Below, piece by piece: positions 42,792 to 50,118 of a stretch of 64,000 nt of DNA. The stretch comes from Nonomuraea africana (GTDB lineage: Bacteria > Actinomycetota > Actinomycetes > Streptosporangiales > Streptosporangiaceae). The position numbers and the translations under genes are program-made. The number at the start of each line of letters is the position of its first letter. Position 1 is the first letter of the stretch. Where the stretch lies: positions 4,402,001 to 4,466,000 of the forward strand of contig NZ_JADBEF010000001.1 in the NCBI RefSeq assembly GCF_014873535.1, given 5' to 3'. The notes below the pieces were generated by a model. That model made no database searches. It was not told the origin of the DNA and saw nothing but the letters and a program-made list of their open reading frames with translations.

Positions 42792-43445
42792 TCAGGTGGT
42801 CGCGAGGGAGCGGAGGTGCTCGATGGCGGTGTACGGGTCGGCGGCCCCGTACACCGCGCTGCCCGCGACGAAGACGTCGGCGCCCGCCTCGGCGCAGCGC
42901 TCGATGGTGTCGGCCGCCACCCCGCCGTCGACCTGGAGCCACACCTGGCCCCCGTGCTTCGCGATCAGCTCCCGCGCCCGCCTGATCTTCGGCAGCACCA
43001 CGTCGAGGAACTTCTGCCCGCCGAACCCGGGCTCGACCGTCATCAGCAGCAGCATGTCGATCTCGGGCAGCAGGTCCTCGTACGGCTCGACCGCCGTCGC
43101 CGGGTTCAGCGCGAAGCCCGAGCGCGCCCCGGCCGCGCGGATCTGCCGCAGGGTGCGCACGGGCGCCTTGGCGGCCTCGGCGTGGATGGTGACGCTGCCG
43201 GCGCCCGCCTCGGCGTAGGCGGGGGCCCACCGATCCGGGTCCTCGATCATCAGGTGGCAGTCGATCGGCGTCGAGGTGGCCTTGAGCAGGGCCTCGACGA
43301 CCGGAAGACCGAGGGTGAGGTTGGGCACGAAGTGGTTGTCCATGACATCCACGTGCAGCCAGTCGGCGTTCGGCACGCGGGCGGCCTCGTCGGCGAGCCT
43401 GGCGAAGTCGGCGGACAGGATGCTGGGCGAGATCTGAACGGCCAT
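42792..43445 (-). CDS. rpe: Ribulose-phosphate 3-epimerase
   Basis: Interconverts ribulose 5-phosphate and xylulose 5-phosphate; 217 residues in a TIM barrel. Family motifs: SPSILSADFARLADE, LHVDVMDNHFVPNLTLG (metal ligands), DCHLMIEDPDRW, MTVEPGFGGQKF and LQVDGGVAADTI. ATG 43445 gives the usual start; TACACT 9 nt upstream suggests a very short leader. An upstream frame extension has no similarity to the family. Confidence 0.96.
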   Translation of the reverse strand: MAVQISPSILSADFARLADEAARVPNADWLHVDVMDNHFVPNLTLGLPVVEALLKATSTPIDCHLMIEDPDRWAPAYAEAGAGSVTIHAEAAKAPVRTLRQIRAAGARSGFALNPATAVEPYEDLLPEIDMLLLMTVEPGFGGQKFLDVVLPKIRRARELIAKHGGQVWLQVDGGVAADTIERCAEAGADVFVAGSAVYGAADPYTAIEHLRSLATT

Positions 43446-43579
43446 GATGCCCCGAGTGTAGTGAACGCGCCCCCGCTCCCCGGCACCGGCCGCGGGCACG
43501 TCGCGCGCTCCTTTGCCCGTGCACGTTCGCGGGAAAGGATGTGGACTGTCACGCACCTCGACCCGAAGGGGAGGTCATC

Positions 43580-43999
43580 ATGCTGCGAGGACTCGCCACG
43601 ACCACGTTCTGGGCCGACGACGTGCCGACCGCGGCGCGCTGGTACACCGAGTTCCTGGGCATCGAGCCCTACTTCGAGCGCCGCGACCCCGACGGCGGAC
43701 TCGCCTACGCCGAGTTCCGCGTCGGCGACTACCAGCACGAGCTGGGCATCGCCGACCGCGCCTACGCCCCGCCCGGCGCGGCGGACTCCCCCGGCGGAGC
43801 CATCGTGCGCTGGCACGTCGACGACCTGAAGGCGACCGTGGAGAAGCTGCTCTCGATGGGGGCCGAGGAGTACCAGCCGCTGACCGACCGCGGCGAGGGC
43901 TTCGTCACCGCCGCGGTGGTCGACCCGTTCGGCAACGTGCTGGGCCTGACGTACAACCCGCACTACCTCGCCGTGCTGGGCACGTTCAGGAAGGTGTGA
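43580..43999 (+). CDS. VOC (glyoxalase/bleomycin-resistance fold) protein
   Basis: Small metalloenzyme-fold protein of 139 residues with paired beta-alpha-beta-beta-beta modules: TTTFWADDVPTAARWYTEFLGI and, in the second half, WHVDDLKATVEKLLSMGAEE with VVDPFGNVLGLTYNPHY. Activity is unknown; the superfamily includes lyases, dioxygenases and drug-binding proteins. ATG 43580 with GGGGAGG 5 nt upstream; a GTG at 43541 is less likely. Its 3' end overlaps rsmB by 14 bp, convergently. Confidence 0.88.
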   Translation: MLRGLATTTFWADDVPTAARWYTEFLGIEPYFERRDPDGGLAYAEFRVGDYQHELGIADRAYAPPGAADSPGGAIVRWHVDDLKATVEKLLSMGAEEYQPLTDRGEGFVTAAVVDPFGNVLGLTYNPHYLAVLGTFRKV

Positions 44000-45563
44000 C
44001 CCGCCTGCGGAGCAGCGCGATGAACATGGCGTCGGTGCCGTGGCGGTGGGGCCAGAACTGCGCGTGCGGCCCCTCGCCGAGGCCCTCCACCTCCGGCAGG
44101 TACGCGCGGGCGTCGAGCTGCTCGGCGTCGCCCCTGCGCTTGAGCGCGTCGGCGACCACCACCTGCGTCTCGGCCAGATGCGGCGAGCAGGTCACGTAGG
44201 CGACGACGCCGCCGGGGCGCACCGCGTCGAGCGCGGCGGCCAGCAGGCGCCGCTGCAACGCGCCGAGCTCGGCCACGCTTGCCGGGTCGCGCCGCCACCT
44301 GGCCTCCGGACGGCGGCGCAGGGCGCCGAGACCGGTGCAGGGCGCGTCGAGCATCACCCGGTCGAAGACCCCGGGCCGCCACGGCGGCTCGGTGCCGTCC
44401 GCGGTGATGACCGCGGCCCGCCTGGTGGTCTGCCAGACCAGGCGGGCCCTGTGGTACTGCGCGTCGGCGGCCAGCAGCCGCGCCCCACCGGGGAAGGCGT
44501 CAGGGTCGCGGCCGTCGAGCCCCGCCAGGTCGCCGTGGGTGGCGATGGCGTCGAGCAGGCCGGCCTTGCCGCCCGGCCCGGCGCACATGTCCAGCCACAG
44601 CTCGTCGGTCCCCTCCAGGGGGACCCTGGTGAGCGCGAGCGTGACGAGCTGGCTGGCCTCGTCCTGCACGGCCGCGCGGGTCTCGGCCACCGCGAGGATC
44701 CGGCCGGGGTCGCCCTCGGGAAGGTAGGCGGCATAGGGCGAGTAGCGCCCCGGCTCGGCTCCCGAGCCCTCGAGCTCCTCCAGCGAGCTGCGGCCCGGCC
44801 TGGCCACCAGCGTGACCGTGGGCCTGGCGTTGTCGGCCGCCAGCAGCTCGGCGGTCTCCTTGGGGTCGCCGCCGAGCGCGTCGCGAAAGGCGCTGACGAT
44901 CCAGCGGGGGTGGCTGTAGGCGATCGCGAGGTGGCCGGCGGGGTCGGATTCCTCGTCGGGCGCGACGATCGGGATCCACTCCTCCATCGACCTGGAGGCG
45001 ATCTTGCGCAGGACGGCGTTGGCGAAGCGTGAGGCGCCGGTGCCGATGCGCAGCCGTACCAGGTCGACGGTGGTGCCGACGGCCGCGTGCGGCGGGACGC
45101 GCATCTTGAGCAGCTGGTGGGCGCCCAACCGGAGCGCGTCGAGCACGGCGGGGTCGGGCTCGCGGTCGCCGCACATCGCGATGATCGCGTCGTAGGTGCC
45201 GAGGCCGCGCAGGGTGCCGTAGGCCAGCTCCGTCGCCAGGGCGGCGTCGCGCCCCCCGAGACCTCGCTCGCGCAGCAGGCGCGGCATCAGCAGGTTGGCG
45301 TAGGCGTCGCGCTCGTCGACGGCTCTCAGCAGGTCGTAGGCGGCGTTGCGGGCCTCGTCGCGGGTCGGCTTGGGCGGCCGCCCACCGCGACCGCGCCCTC
45401 CGGAGAACCCCCGCCCACCGGACGGACCACGTCCCCCGGAAGACCCGCGCCCCCCTGAAGAACCGCGTCCTCCTGAAGAACCGCGTCCCTCAGAGGAGCC
45501 GCGGCCCCCGGAGGAGCCGGAGGAACCGCCCGATCGGCCGCCTGGTGATCCACGATCCGCCAT
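43986..45563 (-). CDS. rsmB: 16S rRNA m5C967 methyltransferase RsmB
   Basis: SAM-dependent rRNA cytosine C5-methyltransferase of 525 residues. The NusB-like N-terminal RNA-binding domain (about residues 68-210) is followed by the methyltransferase domain with SAM loop LDMCAGPGGKAGLL, LDAPCTGLGALRRRPEARWRR and the catalytic Cys in YVTCSPH. The first 62 residues are a Gly/Ser/Arg tail of GSSGGR repeats that homologs often lack or have shorter. ATG overlaps the fmt stop (TGATG). Confidence 0.94.
   Translation of the reverse strand: MADRGSPGGRSGGSSGSSGGRGSSEGRGSSGGRGSSGGRGSSGGRGPSGGRGFSGGRGRGGRPPKPTRDEARNAAYDLLRAVDERDAYANLLMPRLLRERGLGGRDAALATELAYGTLRGLGTYDAIIAMCGDREPDPAVLDALRLGAHQLLKMRVPPHAAVGTTVDLVRLRIGTGASRFANAVLRKIASRSMEEWIPIVAPDEESDPAGHLAIAYSHPRWIVSAFRDALGGDPKETAELLAADNARPTVTLVARPGRSSLEELEGSGAEPGRYSPYAAYLPEGDPGRILAVAETRAAVQDEASQLVTLALTRVPLEGTDELWLDMCAGPGGKAGLLDAIATHGDLAGLDGRDPDAFPGGARLLAADAQYHRARLVWQTTRRAAVITADGTEPPWRPGVFDRVMLDAPCTGLGALRRRPEARWRRDPASVAELGALQRRLLAAALDAVRPGGVVAYVTCSPHLAETQVVVADALKRRGDAEQLDARAYLPEVEGLGEGPHAQFWPHRHGTDAMFIALLRRRVTPS
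45384..45551 (-). repeat. 18-bp coding tandem repeat in rsmB
   Basis: About eight 18-bp units encode the hexapeptide G-S-S-G-G-R with minor changes (GSSEGR, GPSGGR, GFSGGR) at the N-terminus of RsmB. The pattern resembles RGG-type RNA-binding tails. Confidence 0.85.
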
Positions 45564-46492
45564 CAGCCCAGCCGATCCTCAGTCGTGACGCGCACGCCGC
45601 GCGCCCACTCCCCCGCGGTCATCAGCCGCTTGCCCTGCGGTTGCACCTCGCCCAGCTCCACCGGATGGGTGCCGGTGCCGACCAGCACGGTGTTCTTCTC
45701 CACCTCGAGCTCGCCGGGCGCCAGCCGCCGCGCCGAGGTCGCGGGCCGTACCGGACCGAGCTTCACCCGCTGCCCGCGGAAGGTCGTCCAGGGGCCGGGG
45801 TTGGGCGTGCAGGCGCGCACGAGCCTGTCCACCCGCATGGCGGGCGCGCTCCAGTCGACCTGGGCGTCCTCGACGGTGAGCTTGGGCGCGACGGAGACCC
45901 CCTCGAGCGGCTGCGGCCGCGCCTCCAGCGTGCCGTCCTCGACCCCGTCGAGCGTCGCCGCCAGCAGCCCCGCGCCCGAGATCGCCAGCCGGGCGAGCAG
46001 CTCGCCGCTGGTGTCGGTGGCCTTGATCTCCTCGGTGACCACGCCGTAGACGGGGCCGGCGTCGAGCTCCTTCACGATCTGGAAGGTCGCCGCGCCGGTG
46101 ATCTCGTCGCCGTGCAGCACGGCGTGCTGCACGGGCGCCGCGCCGCGCCACGCGGGCAGCAGGGAGAAGTGCAGGTTGATCCAGCCGTGACGGGGGATGT
46201 CGAGCGCGGCCTGCGGCAGCAGGGCCCCGTAGGCGACCACGGGGCAGCAGTCGGGCTCCAGCGCGGCCAGCTGGGCGAGGAACTCGGGGTCGCTCACCTT
46301 CGCGGGACGCAGCACCTCGATGCCGGCCTCCTGCGCGAGCGCGGCCACCGGGCTGGGTTGCAGGGAGCGGCCCCGGCCCGCGCGCGCGTCGGGGCGGGTG
46401 AGCACGGCCACCACCTCGTGGCGCGGCGAGTCGATCAGCGCGCGCAGCGAGGGCAGCGCGGTCTCTGGAGTGCCGGCGAAGACCAGGCGCAT
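45563..46492 (-). CDS. fmt: Methionyl-tRNA formyltransferase
   Basis: Formylates initiator Met-tRNA using 10-formyl-THF; 309 residues. MRLVFAGTPETALPSL at the N-terminus, the catalytic segment WINLHFSLLPAWRGAAPVQHAVLHGD (Asn, His) and LDAGPVY, and a C-terminal OB-like tRNA-binding domain (about 205-305). ATG 46492, 2 bp after the def stop. It belongs to the def-fmt-rsmB translation group. Confidence 0.96.
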   Translation of the reverse strand: MRLVFAGTPETALPSLRALIDSPRHEVVAVLTRPDARAGRGRSLQPSPVAALAQEAGIEVLRPAKVSDPEFLAQLAALEPDCCPVVAYGALLPQAALDIPRHGWINLHFSLLPAWRGAAPVQHAVLHGDEITGAATFQIVKELDAGPVYGVVTEEIKATDTSGELLARLAISGAGLLAATLDGVEDGTLEARPQPLEGVSVAPKLTVEDAQVDWSAPAMRVDRLVRACTPNPGPWTTFRGQRVKLGPVRPATSARRLAPGELEVEKNTVLVGTGTHPVELGEVQPQGKRLMTAGEWARGVRVTTEDRLG

Positions 46493-46494
46493 CG

Positions 46495-47043
46495 TCAGAG
46501 GGCCCTCCCGCCCGTGGCGTGGGGTGAGAACTTGACCGTGGGGGCGGCCAGTCCGCTCCACTCGGCCTCGCGGATGGCCTTCATGGCCAGCTTGCGCTGC
46601 TTGGGGTCCATCCTGTCGATGAACAGGATGCCGTCGAGGTGGTCGGTCTCGTGCTGGAAGCACCTGGCCATCAGGTCGGTGCCCTCGAGCACGACCGGCT
46701 CGCCGTGCATGTTGAAGCCCTTGGCGACCGCGCGGATCGCGCGCGGCGTCGGGAAGGACAGGCCGGGGAAGGACAGGCAGCCCTCCTCGCCCTCCTCGTC
46801 GAGTTCGGCCGACAGGTCGAGGTCGGGGTTGATCAGGTGGCCGAGCTGGTCGTCGACGTAGTAGGTGAACACGCGCAGGCCGACACCGATCTGCGGGGCG
46901 GCCAGCCCCGCGCCCGGCGCGTCCATCATCGTGTCGGTGAGGTCCTTGACCAGCTTGCGCAGCTCCTTGTCGAAGTCGACGACGGGGGCCGCCGGGGTGC
47001 GCAGCACCGGGTCACCGAACAGCCTGATCGACTGAATGGACAA
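46495..47043 (-). CDS. def: Peptide deformylase
   Basis: Fe/Zn hydrolase removing the formyl group from nascent peptides; about 182 residues. The three metal-site motifs are intact: GAGLAAPQIGVGLR, EGCLSFPG (Cys ligand) and QHETDHLDGILF (two His and the catalytic Glu). I choose TTG 47043 because GGAG lies 6 nt upstream and SIQSIRLFGDPVLRTPA matches the family N-terminus. ATG starts at 47061 and 47073 are in frame alternatives. Confidence 0.93.
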   Translation of the reverse strand: MSIQSIRLFGDPVLRTPAAPVVDFDKELRKLVKDLTDTMMDAPGAGLAAPQIGVGLRVFTYYVDDQLGHLINPDLDLSAELDEEGEEGCLSFPGLSFPTPRAIRAVAKGFNMHGEPVVLEGTDLMARCFQHETDHLDGILFIDRMDPKQRKLAMKAIREAEWSGLAAPTVKFSPHATGGRAL

Positions 47044-47112
47044 GGGGTACTCCGTTCGCATAGATGGGATCACCCCAGTCTACTGATGGGAAACGCGCTC
47101 GGTTTCGAGCGG

Positions 47113-48447
47113 CTAGTCGGGCGCGTTCCCCGTCAGCCGCGCCTGCAGTGAGCGGGCCTTCATCGCGGCCTTCCTGGCCGCCTTGGCCACCGCCTGGTCC
47201 CCGTGGTGGTTGGCGAGCAGGTCGAGGACCGCGACGGTGTCGGGATGGTCGGCCGAGGCCATCTCGCCGACCAGCCGCACCAGCTCCTCGCCGGCCTCCA
47301 GCACGTCGAAGGAGCCCATCGCGCCCGGCGCGTCGGCGAAGTAGAGGAGCGCGGCCAGGGAGTCGATCGCGATCCAGGTGTGGTCGTCGGGGCTGAGCGG
47401 CGGCGCGGGAAGATCGCGGATGTGCAGCCAGGAGGCGGCGTAGCGCCACATGAGCGGCTCGTCGAGCGCCTTGCGGACGGGCACCTCGGCCTCGGGGCCC
47501 AGCTCCTCCAGGATGGTGCCGACCGCGCCGCGCTGCCCCGCCGTGCCCGAGGCGGCGACCTGGACCAGTTCGTGGGCGGCGGAGACGGGCGAGCGGCGCT
47601 CCAGCCAGTAGGCGACCACGCTCGTCGTGACCGCACCGGTGATCATCGCCTCGACCAGCTCGGCGGCGGCGTAGTCGGAGTAGACCTCGACCTCGACGGC
47701 CGTCGGCGCGTCGTGGCCCTCGCGCAGCAGGTCGCGCCTGACCGCCCAGACGCCGAGCGGGGTGAGCCTGAAGTGCCCCGTGGTGGTCTGCTCGACCAGG
47801 CCGCAGTATTCGAGCACCGCCAGCGCGTCGTAGAGCTCGGCGGGCAGGGACGCGGCCAGGCGGCGCAGCTCCACCGCGCCGGGGGCGCAGGCCACCTCGT
47901 GGGACTGGAGGATGCCCTTGGCCAGGGTGGCGGCGGCCACGCCGGTGCGGACGGAGTAGACGGTGGCCAGCGTCTCCGCCAGGTGCTCGTCGACCACGGC
48001 GGATCCGGTCAGCCCCGGCTCGTCGGCGTTGGCGTCGGCCCGGTCGAGGACGTCCATCACGACGCCGTCCCAGAACTCCAGCGTCGCCTCGACCGGCAGT
48101 TGGAGCGAGAGGGGCCCCCGGCCGGCGGTGCCCCGCATGATATGCAGCAGGCCCGTGTTGACCGCGACGATCCACAGCAGGCGCAGGCGCGAGGGCGCGA
48201 GGCCGAGCTCGGCGACGGCCGCCTCGGCGTCCTCGGCGCTCAGCAGGCCGTGCTCGGTCACCGGACGGGTGCCCGTCCAGGCGGTCAGCCGCAGGGCGTC
48301 GGCGACCAGCGGCACCCGTGGCACCGCCCTGGCCAGGTCGGCGTCGGGCGCGAGCGCGACCGGCGGGAAGACCAGGCCTTCGACGTGCTTGTCCTCGAGC
48401 GGAGGAGGCTTACGCAGCTCGGTGAGATCGAAGACGTTGTTTGCCAC
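47113..48447 (-). CDS. Uncharacterised paralog 2 of a tandem pair
   Basis: Protein of 444 residues, Ala/Leu/Glu-rich and almost entirely helical, with no signal peptide or membrane helix. It is a paralog of the gene just upstream. Shared parts are a winged-helix-like segment (YCGLVEQTTTGHFRLTPLGVWAVRRDLLREGHDAPT, about residues 220-255), a helical repeat region, and the ending HPDTVAVLDLLANHHGDQAVAKAARKAAMKARS. I do not recognise a named family; similar endings occur in actinobacterial proteins of pRiA4b ORF-3 type. GTG start 23 bp after the upstream stop. Confidence 0.82.
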   Translation of the reverse strand: MANNVFDLTELRKPPPLEDKHVEGLVFPPVALAPDADLARAVPRVPLVADALRLTAWTGTRPVTEHGLLSAEDAEAAVAELGLAPSRLRLLWIVAVNTGLLHIMRGTAGRGPLSLQLPVEATLEFWDGVVMDVLDRADANADEPGLTGSAVVDEHLAETLATVYSVRTGVAAATLAKGILQSHEVACAPGAVELRRLAASLPAELYDALAVLEYCGLVEQTTTGHFRLTPLGVWAVRRDLLREGHDAPTAVEVEVYSDYAAAELVEAMITGAVTTSVVAYWLERRSPVSAAHELVQVAASGTAGQRGAVGTILEELGPEAEVPVRKALDEPLMWRYAASWLHIRDLPAPPLSPDDHTWIAIDSLAALLYFADAPGAMGSFDVLEAGEELVRLVGEMASADHPDTVAVLDLLANHHGDQAVAKAARKAAMKARSLQARLTGNAPD

Positions 48448-48470
48448 CCACGAAACTTACTGCACAGGCG

Positions 48471-50069
48471 TCACAGGGACGTACCGATCGCGCGGGAGCG
48501 GGCCTTGAACGCGGCCTTCCTCGCCGCCTTGGCCAGGGTGCCGTCGGGGATGGACCGGCCGAGAAGCTCGAGGACGTCGACCACGTCGGGGTGGTCGACC
48601 CGCCACATCTCCTCGATCAGGTAGGCGGGCGGTCCCGAGGCGGCGATGTTCTCGGCGAAGATCTCGGGATCCTCCTCCGCGGCCGGCATCGCGAGGGCGA
48701 GCATGTCGACGCTCACCCAGAGCAGCTCCTCCTGGGTCAGCGGGGGCGCGGGCAGGCCGCGGGAGGTCAGCCAGTGGATGGCGTGCGGGCGCAGCTCCTG
48801 GTCGTCGAGGCGGGCGCGCACGGCGCCCTCCGCGGCCGCGTCGAGCCGGTCGACGATGGTGACCGCGATGCCGCGGGCCACGGCGGGCGCGCCGCCGGCG
48901 GCCGCCAGCAGCTCGGCGGCGGCCTCCGCGGGGCTTCTGCGGCCCAGCCAGCGCTGGATGTCCTCCTCGGCCAGCTCGGTCGGCAGGCCCGACATCAGCC
49001 CTTCGATCAGGCCGATGGCGTCGGCCGCCGCCAGGTCTTCGGCCTCGGGCGCCTCGAGGCCGTGGCGGAGGTAGAGCAGGCGCAGGCCGTAACAGGCCAG
49101 CGGGGTGAGCGAGACGGCGTCGCCCGAGCGCTCCACGAGCCCGCAGTGCGCCAGGCGGCCGAGCACCGCGCCGACGTCGGCCTGCTCGTACTCGAGCAGC
49201 TCGTCGAGGTACTCGCCGACCACGGCCACAGGGACCGGCGACTGCAGGCGGTAGAGCATGTCGAACAGGTCGTAGAGCTCCTCGTCGAGCTCGGCCGAGC
49301 CGGTGACCTGCCCGCCGGTGTCCTTCTCGATCATGAACTCGACCATCGCCGCCCACGCCTTCAGCGGCTCGCCGCGCTCGCGCAGGCGGCCGAGGTCCCA
49401 CAGCAGGCCCGGCGTGGGCAGGGGCGCGGCGGCCGCGTCCTTGACGCGCAGCCTGCCCTTGGCGGTGGGCGTGGAGCCGCGCTCGGCCAGCCAGGCGCGC
49501 AGGGCGCGCGCGTCGCGCAGGACGGGGATGGCCTCGAGTGCCGCCTCCAGCTCGTGCGCGGGCGCCAGCCGTACGGCGGGCAGCGGCGCGCAGGCGGGGC
49601 AGTCGCACGGCGCCTCCCCCAGGTCGGGCACCTCCCCGGCGGGGATGGCGATCGACTGCTCGAGCGACTCGGGCCCGATCGAGCTGAACAGGCTCTTGGC
49701 CATGCCGAAGTTGGCCGGGTCGGCCAGCGCGGCGGACATCTCGGGCTCGATCGCGCTCAGCGTGTCGCGCATCAGCGCCGCCCGCTCATCGGAGATCTCG
49801 CCCAGGTCGAGCAGGAAGGCGACCAGCGTGCGTGCGGCCGCGACGGTCTCGGGCGCGCTCTCCGGCGGCGCGATGACCTTGCGGGGATAGATCGACAGGA
49901 GCAGCTCTTCGAAGGTGGCAGGGGTGAACTCGCCGAGCTCGGTCACGTTCAGATAGTCACTGGCGTAGTCGCAGAGCAGCCGGACCTCGTCCGCGTCCAC
50001 GTCGACTTCGTGCGCCCGGCCCCAGGCGCGCAGATCGTCGATGGCTCGGTTCACCCATTCGATCGACAC
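48471..50069 (-). CDS. Uncharacterised paralog 1 of a tandem pair
   Basis: Protein of 532 residues related to its downstream neighbour over the C-terminal two thirds. An extra N-terminal helical domain (1-160) ends at a CDCPAC motif that could bind zinc. Then come a variable linker, a winged-helix-like segment (HCGLVERSGDAVSLTPLACYGLRLLYLRHGLEAPE), helical repeats and the ending HPDVVDVLELLGRSIPDGTLAKAARKAAFKARSR. The GTG at 50069 follows TAGCGT by 6 nt, suggesting a leaderless transcript. Function unknown; it lies between priA and def. Confidence 0.82.
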   Translation of the reverse strand: MSIEWVNRAIDDLRAWGRAHEVDVDADEVRLLCDYASDYLNVTELGEFTPATFEELLLSIYPRKVIAPPESAPETVAAARTLVAFLLDLGEISDERAALMRDTLSAIEPEMSAALADPANFGMAKSLFSSIGPESLEQSIAIPAGEVPDLGEAPCDCPACAPLPAVRLAPAHELEAALEAIPVLRDARALRAWLAERGSTPTAKGRLRVKDAAAAPLPTPGLLWDLGRLRERGEPLKAWAAMVEFMIEKDTGGQVTGSAELDEELYDLFDMLYRLQSPVPVAVVGEYLDELLEYEQADVGAVLGRLAHCGLVERSGDAVSLTPLACYGLRLLYLRHGLEAPEAEDLAAADAIGLIEGLMSGLPTELAEEDIQRWLGRRSPAEAAAELLAAAGGAPAVARGIAVTIVDRLDAAAEGAVRARLDDQELRPHAIHWLTSRGLPAPPLTQEELLWVSVDMLALAMPAAEEDPEIFAENIAASGPPAYLIEEMWRVDHPDVVDVLELLGRSIPDGTLAKAARKAAFKARSRAIGTSL

Positions 50070-50118
50070 AGGGTGACGCTAACGGAGTACTTACGCCCGC
50101 GCGAATCGGGGAAAGGGG

